Part shown: in pieces, positions 21,730 through 32,553 of the stretch
Layout: each line of letters starts with the position of its first letter
Numbering within the stretch: the first letter of the stretch is position 1
The notes under the pieces: model-generated
The model's database searches: none
What the model was told of the DNA's origin: nothing
Seen by the model: only the letters and a program-made list of their open reading frames with translations
Made by a program: the position numbers and the translations under genes
Origin: Dactylorhiza incarnata
Taxonomy: Eukaryota; Streptophyta; Magnoliopsida; Asparagales; Orchidaceae
Length of the DNA: 64,000 nucleotides
Direction of reading: 5' to 3'
NCBI GenBank assembly: GCA_033032865.1
Contig: JAWHQI010000004.1
Coordinates: 24,410,001-24,474,000, forward strand

Positions 21730-22586
21730 TCACAGTAGGGTATCTCCACCCGGACGCCCTCTTCCTCCCGTACGGTTTCTTCTTCTTCTGTGGCCGATCA
21801 CCATGGCTTGTTGGGGTGGTGGGGAGGGTGCCTTCGGTCCCTGTCTCCACCCTGGGAGGTCGACCCCTTCTCCCTGGATGTTGGCCTCCTCCTGGTCAAA
21901 CTTCCTCTTGGGGGCCCCTACCCTTCCCCCCTGATGACTTGCCTCCGGCTCACTCATCCTGGCCAACCTTCTCGCGAACTCCGTGTTGGCCTCCTCACTC
22001 TCAACTTCTTCTGCCACCCTTTCCATCAACTCCTCAAAGGACAAAGGCGCTCTCCTCTTGAGGTCCATCTTGAAGAAGCCCTCCCGCAGCCCCAACGTGA
22101 AGGCAAGCTTGAGGGTGTACCCGGGCACTTCTTGGACGAGGAGAACCTCCTCCCTGAATTGCTCCAGATAGTGACCCAGCGACTCCCCTGGCTCTTGCTT
22201 GATTTGGAAAAGTGCTTCGGCATGCTTCTTCCTCTTCCTTGATGTCGAGAAGCGTAGCAGGAAAACTCGGCGCAAGTCTTCAAAGGCATAGATGGATCCC
22301 GCAGGGAGTTGGTGGAACCAATCCCTTGCCTTCTCCTTCAGAGTTGTTGCGAAGAGTCGGCACTTGAAAGCATCCGTCATGGGCAAGATGGAGACCATGT
22401 CCTCAAACCACTGTAGGTGCAGGACGGGTTCACCCTTGTCGGAGTAGTGAGACATCTCCGTCCCCTTGAACCCCTCCGGAATCGGGGCTGAGAGGATCAG
22501 CTCACAAAAAGGACCTCGTTTGCTCGCCCCCCTTGGGGCTGGGCGAGTGGGGGTTGGCCGCCTTCCCACTCGTCCCCTTGCTGGGA
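21730..22586 (-). CDS. Element C gag, C-terminal part (Retrotrans_gag type)
   Basis: This encodes the capsid-like core: HLQWFEDMVSILPMTDAFKC, a KEKARDWFHQLPAGSI block, LRRVFLLRFSTSRKRKKHAE, QEPGESLGHYLEQFREEV and FTLGLREGFFKMDLKRR. This is the pattern of plant Gypsy Retrotrans_gag domains. An acidic region and a basic tail (RRRRNRTGGRGRPGG) follow, and no CCHC knuckle is visible. The frame is open to the stop at 21730. Its upstream half lies at 24296-24695 beyond solo LTR D2. Codon phase matches across the inserted LTR and its 5-bp duplication, so the pre-insertion gag was one frame of about 418 codons. No protease or RT follows. Confidence 0.85.
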
Positions 22587-22591
22587 CTGGG
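22587..22591. repeat. Target-site duplication CTGGG of D2 (left)
   Basis: CTGGG directly before the D2 start and repeated at 24296-24300. Confidence 0.85.
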
Positions 22592-22899
22592 TGATGAGTC
22601 CCAATTATATAAACATTTTCGGACTCATCTGGGCTTGTTTTCACACACTTGCACTTCACTTCTAGTTCATTATTGCTTATATTTCACTTGTTCACTCTTC
22701 TCACACGAAGTGCACATTTTGGCCCATTGTGGTGTGCAATTGCGCACTATTCTGCTGGGGATAAGCACATGATGCTCCCCATGTCTTTATTTTGTTGTTA
22801 TTATATATTTCTGTGTGCTGGTGATATGTTCCCCAGCTTGTTGGTTTATATTGTAGGTGGGCAGATCTTCATTCTATGGGAATTGTAACCTGGAGAAAT

Positions 22900-23182
22900 C
22901 GCACGTTCGTGCGATTCCTTGACGCACGATTTCAGCGACCGTGCGATTCCTACAGTACTTATAAATGTGATCTGCCCCGGCTCGTGCGTGAGCAAAATCG
23001 CACGAGTTTCCCTCTTTTATCTAAGAATTTATGTCATTTTGCACTTTTCCAGGTCGCACGGTCGTGTGTTTATCCTTCACGCACGATCTGGTCGATCGTG
23101 CGCGTTCATTTGCGGCCCATAACAGCATTCTGAATTTGGTCGTGCATTTTTACGCACGGTCATGCGTTTGGTCGTGCATGAA
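22900..23182 (+). promoter_or_regulatory. U3 palindrome cluster of D2
   Basis: CGCACGTTCGTGCG lies at 22900-22913. It is followed by several CGCACG(A/G)/CGTGCG pairs, including CGCACGATCTGGTCGATCGTGCG split around 23081-23103, and decayed copies up to 23182. Confidence 0.8.
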
Positions 23183-23200
23183 AAAAATTCTGCACCTGTC

Positions 23201-23209
23201 TATAAATAG
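23201..23209 (+). promoter_or_regulatory. TATA box of D2
   Basis: TATAAATAG in CTGTCTATAAATAGCTGC, about 20 bp after the cluster. Confidence 0.7.
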
Positions 23210-24295
23210 CTGCTCCGCGAAATCAGCCGGAACGACTTCGTTTCTAGGTCTTTTTTGAGCACCATTTTTTGCGTTTTTTTCATTCTAGGCCTCCTCCATC
23301 ATCCTCAAGATTCAAGGAAAGGGATCTATCCCTACATCCATCATCATCCAAGGAGAAGGAAGCTTTGGTCTTGTGGCCGGATCGTGGCACGAAGAAGACG
23401 GGCCATTGGAAGGTAGTGACAGCCTTCTCTACCCCGGACGCAGTTGAGGACCGAGCTTGGACGCGGATTGACAACCCAGTGATTCCAACCGTGAATCTTC
23501 GACAAGGCTTCGGATTGGGTCGATTCCTTACTTTCTCCTTCCTTATGTTGATGGTTGTATAAGCTTTATTCCTCTATCTTTTGATGATGTACACTATGAT
23601 CCATGTTGTCTAATGCTTATTTCATTTTATTGAAATTATCTTGTTCATATGTGTGTATGAGGTGCGCCCCATTCCATCCTCCATCCCGATGTCATGTTCG
23701 GGTGCCGCACTAGCAATTACTAGTGGCGTGCTTGTCGACGAGGTGCTTGTGACCCTCATTCCGTAATACTACTCTTCCATCCGCCTAGTGAAGCGTGGCA
23801 TAGCGGCCCGTGTAATCCACCTCGACCCCGCCAGTGCGAACCATTCCATCCGTAAGCCTTCTCGTCCATCCGCCTAGTGAAGCGTGGCATAGCGGCCCGT
23901 GTAATCCATTCGCCTAACGAAGCAGCGCGCTCAAGGCCTGCACAGTTCGATTCCGTTTTCCTACTCATCCATCAGCCCTTTCGAAGCAGCGCACTCAAGG
24001 CCTGCCTAGTCTCCATCCCGCCTAGCGAAGCAATGCATAGCGGCATTGCATAGGAGTTGTTTAGTTATTTTCTTTTATTTCCACAACCAAAACCCCCCGT
24101 TTCCGCAACCCATCCGACTTAAGGACTTCAATCTCAAGTCCTTCCTCAATAGTAAACTCCACCTTACTGTGTTCCTTCGAGATCGATACTTGGGGATTTA
24201 CTTCCTCATATTATTACTTGACAACGACCGGTTCACTGCCATTTCGTGTCGCAGTCTAGCTACCGCCTATAGCGGTGTGTGAGATTTGCGCATCA

Positions 24296-24695
24296 CTGGG
24301 ACGGGGCGAGATGGGAGGGCGCCCCCCTCCGGGTCTCGCCCCCCTGCTGGGACTGGGGCGGGGCGAGATGGGAGGGCGCCCCCCTCCAAGTCTCGCCCCC
24401 CTGCTGGGACTGGGGCGGGTCGAGATGGGAGGGCGCCCCCCTCTAGATCTCGCCCCCTGCTGGGACTGGGGCGGGGCGAGATGGGAGGGCTCCCCCTCCA
24501 GATCTCGCCCCCCTGCTCGGACTGGACCTCCTGACCATCTCCTCTCCCGCCTTCACGTATCCTGGCGAAAGCAAATTGCAAGGTCTGCATGACCTCCCGC
24601 TTGAGATTTTCAAACATCTTCAACGTCACCCCATCCACCGGGGGTTGCGAGTGACCCGGGTCGGAACTTCCTCCGCCTCCGTCCATGGAGCTCAT
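24296..24695 (-). CDS. Element C gag, N-terminal part with Pro/Arg-rich repeats
   Basis: The frame starts at the ATG ending at 24695, 48 bp inside the 5' LTR boundary. Residues 1-55 are ordinary (MSSMDGGGGSSDPGHSQPP, then a VTLKMFENLKREVMQTLQFA helix). The next 75 residues are three to four repeats around GRDLEGGALPSRPAPVPAG. At DNA level these repeats are GC-rich inverted units very like the LTR promoter cluster of the same element. The frame continues in phase at 22586 beyond D2. Confidence 0.8.
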
Positions 24696-24726
24696 CTTGA
24701 GAGTTTCTTGAATTGGTCACACTCCA

Positions 24727-24741
24727 CGCTCACCGCACCAT
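24727..24741 (-). other. Candidate primer-binding site of element C
   Basis: On the minus strand the bases two nucleotides inside the LTR read ATGGTGCGGTGAGCGTGG. The TGG start fits the CCA end of a tRNA. I cannot name the tRNA. Confidence 0.4.
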
Positions 24742-25048
24742 AATGTTGAAACTGATTTCTTGGTCTCTGTGGAGTTCGGGGCCCTCAGCAAGCTGAGGGG
24801 CGACCAACCATAACTTCCCCCAAGGAAGAGCTCTAGGTTGAAGGTTGAGGAACTATGGACTGGACCAAGGGCTTAGTGGGGATGTCCCGCCACATACCCG
24901 GAAGCCCCTTAGGAACTTCCCCTCCCAAGCCACTACTAAGCTTGGGCACCACTGGAGGCTCTCCTCACCCCCTAGAGAGACTTGGGGAGGGAGAGAGAGA
25001 GGGAGAGAGCTAGCCTAGAATCCTCCTCCCAAATTGTGCCCCCTTGGT

Positions 25049-25060
25049 CCTATTTATAGG
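25049..25060 (-). promoter_or_regulatory. TATA box of element C 5' LTR
   Basis: CCTATAAATAGG on the minus strand, identical to the 3' LTR copy. Confidence 0.65.
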
Positions 25061-25244
25061 ATTTCTGGATTCGGGCTGCAAATAACCAAACTCTGACCTA
25101 TCAGATTACCAAAATACCCTCGGATTTGGCTGTGGATAGCCAAATCCCGCTGTTCTGAGGCGCTAAACGCAGACCGACCCCTCCCCCCGGAACTGGGCGA
25201 GAGGGGGTACCTCGCGGGGCTCGGTGAGCCTATTAACCGTGTGG

Positions 25245-25515
25245 GGCGAGACCCGGGGGCAGCCCCCCTGCTGGGTTGGGCGAGACCCAGCTAGGGGCAG
25301 CCCCCCTGCTGGTCTCGCCCTTCTGCTGGGGCTGGGCGAGACCCAGCCAGGGGCGGCCCCCCTGCTGGTCTCGCCCTTCTGCTGGGGGCGCTCGGGGCGA
25401 GAGGAGCTCGCCCCCCTGGAGGGGACGGGGGCGTGAGGAGCTCGCCCCCTTGCCTTGGGGCAGGCCGAGAGGAGCTCGCCCCCCCTAGGGTCTCGCCCCC
25501 CTGCTGCTGGGGGCG

Positions 25516-25551
<36 letters not shown>

Positions 25552-25640
25552 CGAGAGGAGCTCACCCCCCTGGAGGGGACGGGGGCGCGAGGAGCTCGCC
25601 CCCCTTGCCTTGGGGCGGGGCGAGAGGAGCTCGCCCCCGC
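25245..25640 (-). promoter_or_regulatory. U3 GC-rich inverted-repeat cluster of element C (5' LTR)
   Basis: Same architecture as 19040-19430, with GGCGAGACC/GGTCTCGCC pairs and GAGCTC-centred units. Confidence 0.75.
25517..25551. repeat. 35-base poly-G run
   Basis: An uninterrupted run of about 35 G residues within the C 5' LTR. The equivalent place in the 3' LTR has only a short GGGGGG-type tract. It may be real expansion or an assembly/base-calling artefact. Confidence 0.9.
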
Positions 25641-25834
25641 CCCCCCCTATTCTTGTCATCGGCCATTGTAGGAAAAACAAGTCTTAAGGACCTCTCGGGC
25701 CCCGGGGGTTCGCTCGGCGAATTCAAGGTTGTACAAGCAGAAATCTTCATTACAGTGCGAGCTACACATGGCGAGACATGAGTTTGCCAGTACACAAAAC
25801 CAAAAGAGAAATAAAAAGCTGAAGAAGATAACCA

Positions 25835-26880
25835 GCGGTCTGAACACTGAGACTGCCTGACCGCGCGACCTGGGTTTTCGCGTGACTAAAAAAGTAGACC
25901 GCGCGAACAGAAGCCGGCGACTTGAACAACACCAACTGAACCTCCGTGACCTTCCAAACTCCACTGATTCTCCCGAACTCCAGCAACCCGCACTGCAAGC
26001 TGCGACACCGCCCGAACACCTTAGAAGAAGAGGTGACCGCTGCTGTCCGCACAATCCGCAGAAGCTGCACATAAGGAATTCAATCAGCAAACTGCGCGGT
26101 CATAAACATGAGACCACAAGAAATAGGCGCGAGCTCAGCATACACTTGGTGCGATGATTTTGCTGCTACAATGACTTCTATTTATAGACGTGCGACCTGA
26201 TCCAGTCACCACCCTATGAGATAGAGTCACCGCCCTGACCGCGCGACAAAGACCGGTCAACCCATGCGGTCAGCAGAAAATCTCTCTGCGCTTTGTGAGC
26301 TCGCCGACTTCAACCTGAACAGGAGATCGCCACTCCTGCAAGAAGTCGCGCGATCATGACAACTCGCACGGTCATGATGCTCACCACCAGTGTTCGCAAC
26401 ACGAGGCCTCCACCAGAGACCGCGAACACAGCCAGGTCGACTAAGGCAAGAGCCCGCCAAGTCGACCAACCGCCAGTGTCCGCATATACCAGCAGATCGC
26501 CAAGGACCAGCTTATGCGAACACAAAAGAGGAGATCGCGCGACTAAGAGAACCTTAGTAGGCGCGCACCAATAAGAACCCGGACGGTCACCAGACCGGAA
26601 GACCACCCAAACAACAACCCTGTGCGGTCAACAGCTTCACCTGCACAGTTCAGAAAATAGCCCGCCACGCGGTCACACAACCAGACCGCACAACCTCACC
26701 TTCCTGAAAACCAGCTCGCCACGCGGCCACACAAACCAGATCGCGCGGCCTCACCACGGCAACCTTGGACAGAGAACGTCGGTCAAGCCGAATAGACCTG
26801 CGGCTAGACCAAAGAGATCAGACCGCAGATGGAGACCGCAAGACCGCGTGGTTAGACCAGACCGCGCGGTCTCCTCCCAG
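25835..26880 (-). promoter_or_regulatory. U3/R palindrome-rich region of Copia-2 (AGACCGCGCGGTCT)
   Basis: The perfect palindrome AGACCGCGCGGTCT is at 26859-26872. More than twenty GACCGC, GCGGTC, GATCGC or CGCGCGAC words follow. The densest part (26215-26880) lies just upstream of the TATA box at 26178, and a smaller group (25835-25910) lies in the transcribed part. Confidence 0.8.
26178..26187 (-). promoter_or_regulatory. TATA box of Copia-2 LTR
   Basis: CTATAAATAG on the minus strand, within CACGTCTATAAATAGAAG, immediately after the cluster. Confidence 0.65.
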
Positions 26881-26906
26881 ACCGCCAACATCACACTTGA
26901 ACATTT

Positions 26907-27230
26907 TCAACACTCCCCCTTGAAGTGGGAAGTTGAAAACAGCCCAAGTAAACTCCTCAGCCGAGTGAACGGCCTCTTCGCCAGCGCCTTTGTGAATATG
27001 TCAGCAACGTTCCGAACATGCTCGACCGAAAGAGACCCCTCCAACACCTTCTCATGAATGAAATGATGCTCGATCTCGATATGCTTGGTCCTCGCATGAC
27101 ACACTGGATTAGTAACTAGTTTGAGTGCACTCTCATTATCGCTGCGGAGCAGAGTTGGACCCCGAACCTCCTTATGGACGTCTCCCACCAACCTCCTGAT
27201 CCAGATGGCTTCTTGAGCTGCCAAGGCCAA
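26907..27230 (-). pseudogene. Copia-2 RNase H C-terminal part
   Basis: A 107-residue frame: AAQEAIWIRRLVGDV, LRSDNESALKLVTNPVCHAR, TKHIEIEHHFIHEKV, then ADIFTKALAKRPF and LRSLLGL. This is the end of a Tork-type Copia polyprotein. Its stop lies a few bases inside the LTR, across the polypurine tract (26913-26925). A frame break near 27235 separates it from the rest of RNase H. Confidence 0.85.
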
Positions 27231-27236
27231 AGCCTT

Positions 27237-27683
27237 TTATTCTGGTTCTGTGGTAGAGACAGACACGGAATCTTGCTTCTTGCTGCACCATGATATTGTC
27301 GTAGGGCCCGCCATGAAGACGAATCCAGACATCGACTTCCGATCATCCGAATCTCCCTCATAATTAGCATCCATGTACCCATGCACCTCGAAGCCCGCAT
27401 CTCTCCCGTATAGGACACCCATATCTGAAGTCGCCTTGACATACTTCAAAATATTCTTGGCGGCTAGTAGATGAGGCATCCGTGGTTCCGCCATATAATG
27501 ACTCACCCTGCCAACTGCATATGCAATATCCGGCCTAGTGATCGTTAGATAAATTAAGCTCCCAACCAGAGTTCGGAACACAACCAGATCTTCTAGAATC
27601 CTCCCTTCATCCTTCTGAAGTTTCATGGCCTTCTCCAAAGGTGTAGAAATGCACTTCCCTTCCTTCATGCCGAATCGCTCCAT
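27237..27683 (-). pseudogene. Copia-2 RT thumb and RNase H N-terminal part
   Basis: A 148-residue frame with LVGSLIYLTITRPDIAYAVG, LAAKNILKYVKATSDMGVLY, HGYMDANYEGDSDDRKSMSG and ISWCSKKQDSVSVSTTEPE. These are the canonical Copia RT-RNase H connection blocks. It is separated by a stop from the upstream RT segment at about 27690-27705. Confidence 0.85.
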
Positions 27684-27704
27684 GATTCGCTCTGCATATC
27701 CAGC

Positions 27705-28394
27705 TTAGGACACCAGCACTCCACTTTCCTTCCTTTGCACCTCGAGTCCAAAGAAATGGTGAAGTTCACCCAAGTCCTTCATCTCAAATCTGATTGATAG
27801 CTCAGCCCGAAGCTTTGCTACCTCCTCCTTCAAATTTCCCGTCACGATCATATCGTCGACGTAAAGCAGCACGATGACTTGAAGATCCCTGTTCTTCTTG
27901 ACAAACAAGCTCGAGTTAGAGTCTGAAGCACTGAATCTACAGAATAGGAGATATTCTGCAATCTTCACATACCACGCCCTCGGCGCTTGCTTCAACCCAT
28001 ACAGGGCCTTCTTCAGCTTATAGACATAGTGTGGAAAATCTTTAGATACGAAGCCTGGCGGCTGTACCATGAAGATGTCCTTGTCAATCACGCCGTATAA
28101 GAAAGCATTCTTTACGTCGAGTTGCCAAATCTCCCACCCATAAAATGTCGCCAAGGAAATAACAAACCGTACTGAAGTCATCTTCGCCACCGGACTGAAT
28201 GTCTCTTCATAGTCTTCACCGTATTGCTGCGAGAATCCACGAGCCACAAGGCAAGCCTTGTATCGCTCGATACTGCCGTCTGCCTTCTTCTTGAGATTAT
28301 AGACCCACTTGCATGTCACAGGGGTGATGCCCTTGGGCCTGGGCACCAGAGACCAAGTCTCATTTTTCTCAAGAGCTGCCATCTCTTCTTTCAT
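27705..28394 (-). pseudogene. Copia-2 reverse transcriptase (Tork-like)
   Basis: A 229-residue frame with intact catalytic YVDDMIVTG. Other blocks are [99 protein letters not shown] and FEMKDLGELHHFFGLEV. The DDMIVTG wording separates it from SIRE-type Copia-1 (DDIIFGS). The domain itself looks undamaged, but frames on both sides are broken. Confidence 0.9.
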
Positions 28395-28556
28395 AGCCGA
28401 ATCCCACTATTCCACGCCTTTGGCCTTCTCAAAGCTCACTGGTTCCCGCTCATCCAGGGGACTAGCAAAGAAACATGAGACAAAGCTCACCATGTTTCCT
28501 CCTGTATAGCGATCAGGGACAATGATCGTTCGTTTCGATCTCCTCAGCACCTTCCC

Positions 28557-29396
28557 CTAACTCGCATTATCTTCAGCTGCTTCTTCTCTAGCTCCCCTTC
28601 CAGAAGTACTAAGAGCATCGCTCCCCCTAACTCCGGATCCAGAAGCCTCCGTCTCAGAACTAGAAATGGATGGACCACCTGGTGACAAAGGCAGCTCCAC
28701 CTGAAGATTTTCTACAGCTCTCTCCTGCTCCTCCACCCTGCTTTCTGGTAACTCAACACCAAAACTTCCATTGTAAGACGTCACCTCATCAAACATGATG
28801 TCGCGAGATACAACGAATCTCCACATCTCTGGGTCCATGCACTTCCAGCCCTTCTTCCGATCATCATATCCCACGAAGACTAGCTTCCTAGCTTTTGCAT
28901 CTAGCTTCGTCTGAAGCGCATCTGGAATGTGCACAAAGCAGGTGGAACCAAACATCCGAAGGTGCACCACGCTTGGCTTTTCATTGAACATCGTCTCATG
29001 CGGGGTCAACATGTTGATGGGACTGAGAGGCATCCTGTTGATGACATAGGCAGCACAAGACATTCCCTCCGCCCAGAAGGAACTTGGGATACTCTTGGCA
29101 TACAGCCAACACTTACAGGTCTCTGTCATATGACGGATCTTCCGCTATGCAACTCCGTTTTGTTGTGGAGTATGCGCACAAGTAAGCTCCCTCCAGATGC
29201 CTGCCTTCCTGCAAAAACTAGAGAACTCACCAGAGGTGAACTCCCCCCCATTATCAGTTCTCAACTTCTTTATCCGCAGGCCTAGCCGACCCTCCACTAG
29301 CTCCTTGAACTCCAAAATCTTGGCATACGCCTCCGCCTTCTCCTTCAGGAAATAAACCCAAACATATCTGGTGTAATCATCGATCAACACCAGCAT
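28557..29396 (-). pseudogene. Copia-2 integrase core and C-terminal region
   Basis: Two frames separated by one stop near 29130-29145. The upstream one has MLVLIDDYTRYVWVYFLKEK and KKLRTDNGGEFTSGEFSSFC, then HTPQQNGVA. The downstream one carries CAAYVINRMPLSP, VVHLRMFGSTCFVHIP and KLDAKARKLVFVGYDD. These are integrase D, D, E-region and Copia C-terminal motifs. The tail is Ser/Glu-rich linker leading to RT. Confidence 0.85.
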
Positions 29397-29432
29397 ATAC
29401 CTGCTGCCTCTGAGACTTGGGGTAGCAGTTGG

Positions 29433-29825
29433 TCACATCAAGTCACCGTGGATGCACTCCAACGGCACACAACTCCTTGTCTGCGACTTATCAAACGGCA
29501 GTCGATGAGACTTGCCAAACTGACATCCCGCGCAAACATGACCATCTCTATAGGAAGATAGACTAGGCAAGCCCTTGACTAGACCTTTTATCGCCATAGC
29601 CTTCAACTTATCCATCCCTACATGCACCAACCTCTCGTGCCATATGACGGCACTATCATTAGTCCTCATCTTGTTAACATAAGAACTTTTCAACAAAACG
29701 AACAAGTCTTTTGCCCTTCTCCCGACATGAATGACATCGGCCTTTACCGCCTCAACGTTTCGAAGAAACCTCACTTCTGTTGGGCCGAATAGAATGTGAT
29801 ACCCAGCATCAACAATGTTGGTCAC
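29433..29825 (-). pseudogene. Copia-2 protease end and GAG-pre-integrase
   Basis: A 130-residue frame containing the zinc-binding pattern HERLVHVGMDKLKAMA followed by CAGCQFGKSHRLPF, with both His and both Cys present. It begins 15 bp from LTR G, which truncates Copia-2. Protease and gag are therefore not next to it. Confidence 0.85.
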
Positions 29826-30612
29826 GGAGAAGAGGTTTTTGTTGGATCTTGTGGCGCCCTTAGAGGGGGGGGGGGGTGAATAAGGGCCTTTTTAAAATTA
29901 TAAATTTTTACTTAAAAATTTTCAAAACAAATTTTGCTTTTCTAAAAAATCACTTATAAAAATTTACAAACTATGAAATTTTTAAATTAGTTCAAACACA
30001 AATTTCTAAGTTAAAGATTAAGCAACCAATTTTGCAATTAAAGAAAAGACATAATATTTTAATCATGAAATTCTCATACAATAAAAATGATCTTAACAAT
30101 GCTTAAGATCAAGGCATAAATAAGATAATAAACTTTTGACAATTTTTGTTTACCAATCCTTCTCCCAAGGATCGGAAGGCTATCACTTGTCTTTCCCTAG
30201 ACCAAGCCCAAGCCTATCCTCTAGATCTTCCTTAGATCTAGACGTAGCACACAAGGCCACGATTTCCTACCAAGCAACGCAAGGACTTGGACGCTCCGCA
30301 CAAGGAAGCGATTTTCCCCTAAGCCACGCAAGGACTTAGACGTCGCACACAAGACGACGATTTCTACAACGATTACAAGATGAATGTAAATATAAATGAA
30401 ATACAAAATAAAAACCCCCTTTAAAATTTCTGGACGGAAGCAGCGAAGAATCCTTGAGAAAATCTCCTTGGAATGCGTGTACAATCTTCGGCTTCGCTCT
30501 CTCTTTTCTTCTTCAAGGATGGGGATTTTCATTCTCTGGAGCTCTCTGGACGATAACACTCAGGAAGAAGGCTTGAAGGTCTGAAAGCATAAAATCCACA
30601 AAGTTCTGAACC

Positions 30613-30624
30613 CTTTTAATAAAT
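30613..30624 (-). promoter_or_regulatory. Possible TATA box of G LTR
   Basis: AATTTATTAAAA on the minus strand, immediately downstream of the cluster. The match to a TATA box is weak. Confidence 0.35.
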
Positions 30625-30631
30625 TAGAGCT

Positions 30632-30955
30632 GTCGCCGTCCGTTAGCTAGGTATCGCCAGAATCCGATATCTCTAGAGGCTGCCATGTGTCCCACTAATT
30701 CGAAGTTTCTGTGCGAAGTGGAGGTCATGGTTGAGACATGGGCTGTCGGATATCCGATATCTCTATCAGATATCCGTTAGCTTGCGTAACTACCGCACGT
30801 CTTGGAGTTACGGGAAGATCGTGCACTGTCGGAAATCAGTTACTGCTGTCAGAAATCCGATAGCTCTAAACCGTTGAGTAGAGATCGGAAAACGGAAGAA
30901 ATCGCGCGCTGTCGGAAATCCGATACTGCTATCGGAAATCCGATAGCTCCAATTT
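30632..30955 (-). promoter_or_regulatory. U3 palindrome cluster of G (GTCGGAWATCCGAT)
   Basis: About ten copies of (A/G)TCGG(A)(A/T)ATCCGA(T/C), including the perfect 12-bp palindrome TCGGATATCCGA at about 30749. Two copies are adjacent near 30912-30948 (GTCGGAAATCCGAT and ATCGGAAATCCGAT). Confidence 0.85.
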
Positions 30956-32403
30956 CTGGAAAATCATTATTTTTCTCCAATTGAAAACATGTTATTCTTG
31001 CACCTGTTATCTGCACACCACTAATCAAAAATAGGATCAAATACATTCGGGATTTGTTATTCTCAAACCGAACGAGTGCGGAACGCATGCTCCAACAATC
31101 TCCCCCTTTTGATAATAACAAATCCTTATAAAAAGAAATCGAATAAATCCTATATAGATATTGAAAAGTATATCATGTGTGTACAAGTGTGAACTTTTGA
31201 TCTCCATGATCTCTCCCTTAATATGATATGATCTCCCCAAAATATTCTCCCCCGACATATAAACTCCACCTACATATAAACTCCCCCTACATGAATGCTC
31301 ACTTAATTAATTAAGTATTTTAAGTGATTTAAGTGATTTCTTAGTATCATTTTAAGTGATTTAAGTAATTTCTTAGTATCTTCACCCCCTTTGATATTAT
31401 CAAAAGTAATGAATAGAGACGAGGAAAGAGTATTATAGAGATATGGTAGAAAATAAAAAAGAATATAGGGAATGTTGGAGTACACTAGCGGAAGCTTTGT
31501 AAGTGATATGATATTAAGATAGGAAATCTTAGAGATTAGGCTAAGCATTCTAGTAATGTGTTATAATATAGAGAAAGACACATGAGAATATAGAATATTG
31601 AATTATTTCGGTCCAATTCTCATAAGAAGAAATTTTATAAATAACAATGAAGTGTAGTAGTGATACTTTGAGAAAGAATACATATGAATATATTTAAAAT
31701 ATACATAATCATGGAATTATTAAACATAACATAAATATACATAAAGCCCAAACTTATGAACTTATAGAAACTTTGCAAGTATACATAAAAGGACCATTTT
31801 GTTTTTGCAAGACACTTTACAATTCTTTCCAAGGTGCTTAACCACACAATGCTCATTAAGACTTATCAGGAGGCTAAGTAGTGCTTGGTGGAGGATCCTT
31901 TTCAATTTTTTATTTATTTCTTGTAAAGTTTTTGGCAAAATGTATGTTTTGCATTTGAATTTGCCTCTTTTTTTTGAATATTCATATATGTTAAGGATCT
32001 CCGAATTCACTTGCATGCAAAAATGGTATAATTTTAATAAGTGCAAAGTAGCAAAGTTGAAGGTGGCATTTATGAAATGTATTTTGTTATGTTCGATCAA
32101 TCATGATGTATGTATAAAATAAATTTTATTAACATGTATTACTAAAGTTAGTGTTTGTGATTGCTCATTGTCATAGATAAAAGATTTCTTATACTTAGAG
32201 GCATGCGAAAACAATTCTTAATTACTGTATGAAAGTGTCATTTTTGATAGCTGAAGATTGAACATCATAAGCATGTGTTAAGCTATTTTTATGAAAAATA
32301 ACACATGAAGAATCATTTATGCAAGATTAAAAAGAAATTTCCATATGAACATTTATAGAAACAGGTAATGAAAAAGTTAGTGAAGAATGGAAATTTTTGG
32401 GAG

Positions 32404-32421
32404 CTGTCGGAAATCCGACAG
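32404..32421. promoter_or_regulatory. Internal copy of the G motif, site 1
   Basis: CTGTCGGAAATCCGACAG, an 18-bp inverted repeat with a two-base centre and the same core as the LTR motif. GCCATCCGATAC follows closely. Confidence 0.8.
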
Positions 32422-32553
32422 TTGGATGTCGCCATCCGATACTTCGAAATAGATAAAAAGACGCGTTTCATCTTTCCACCGACACCTCACTTCAGTTTTC
32501 GGAAAATTTTTGAGATCAAGAGCTCCAGGTCGCCGAAAACCTTCAGATCTAAG

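Larger units (their letters stand above)
22592..24295 (+). mobile_element. Solo LTR D2 (1704 bp)
   Basis: The LTR runs from TGATGAGTCCCAATTATAT to GATTTGCGCATCA, with the same ends as D1, and is bounded by a perfect CTGGG duplication. It was inserted in the middle of element C's gag. It carries a CGCACG cluster, a TATA box and ACTAGCAATTACTAGT at about 23708. It contains no credible coding sequence. Confidence 0.9.
18541..25735 (-). mobile_element. Element C: complete gag-only LTR retrotransposon (Gypsy-type gag)
   Basis: Two similar LTRs (18541-19516 and 24744-25735) point the same way and enclose a gag frame on the minus strand, a long 78-bp minisatellite and no polymerase. Flanking 5-mers are AGCAA (18536-18540) and AGCAG (25736-25740), a target duplication with one mismatch. 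Without nested solo LTR D2 the element is about 5.5 kb. It must rely on another element for reverse transcriptase and integrase. The LTR pair differs at several percent of positions by eye, so insertion is not recent. Confidence 0.85.
24744..25735 (-). mobile_element. Element C 5' LTR (992 bp)
   Basis: Runs TGTTGAAACTGATTTC to AAGGTTGTACA on the top strand. It matches the 3' LTR apart from point changes and a long poly-G expansion. It holds a TATA region at 25049-25060 and the GC-rich cluster at 25245-25640. Confidence 0.9.
25741..26912 (-). mobile_element. Copia-2 3' LTR, main part
   Basis: The minus strand starts TGTTGAAAATGTTCAAG at 26912, right after the polypurine tract AAGGGGGAG. The LTR holds a dense GACCGC/GCGGTC cluster and a TATA box. 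It appears to continue at 18433-18540 once element C is removed, giving about 1.28 kb. Confidence 0.75.
29840..31097 (-). mobile_element. Element G 3' LTR (SIRE-related, F-like)
   Basis: Top strand runs TGTTGGATCTTGTGGC to GCATGCTCCAACA (1258 bp). The same termini and GGCGCCCTTAGAGG-GGGTGAATAAGG block occur in element F. The adjoining tract AAAAGGGGGAGAT (minus) is a SIRE-style polypurine tract, so this is the 3' LTR. It interrupts Copia-2. A 12-G run lies at 29865-29876. Confidence 0.85.
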
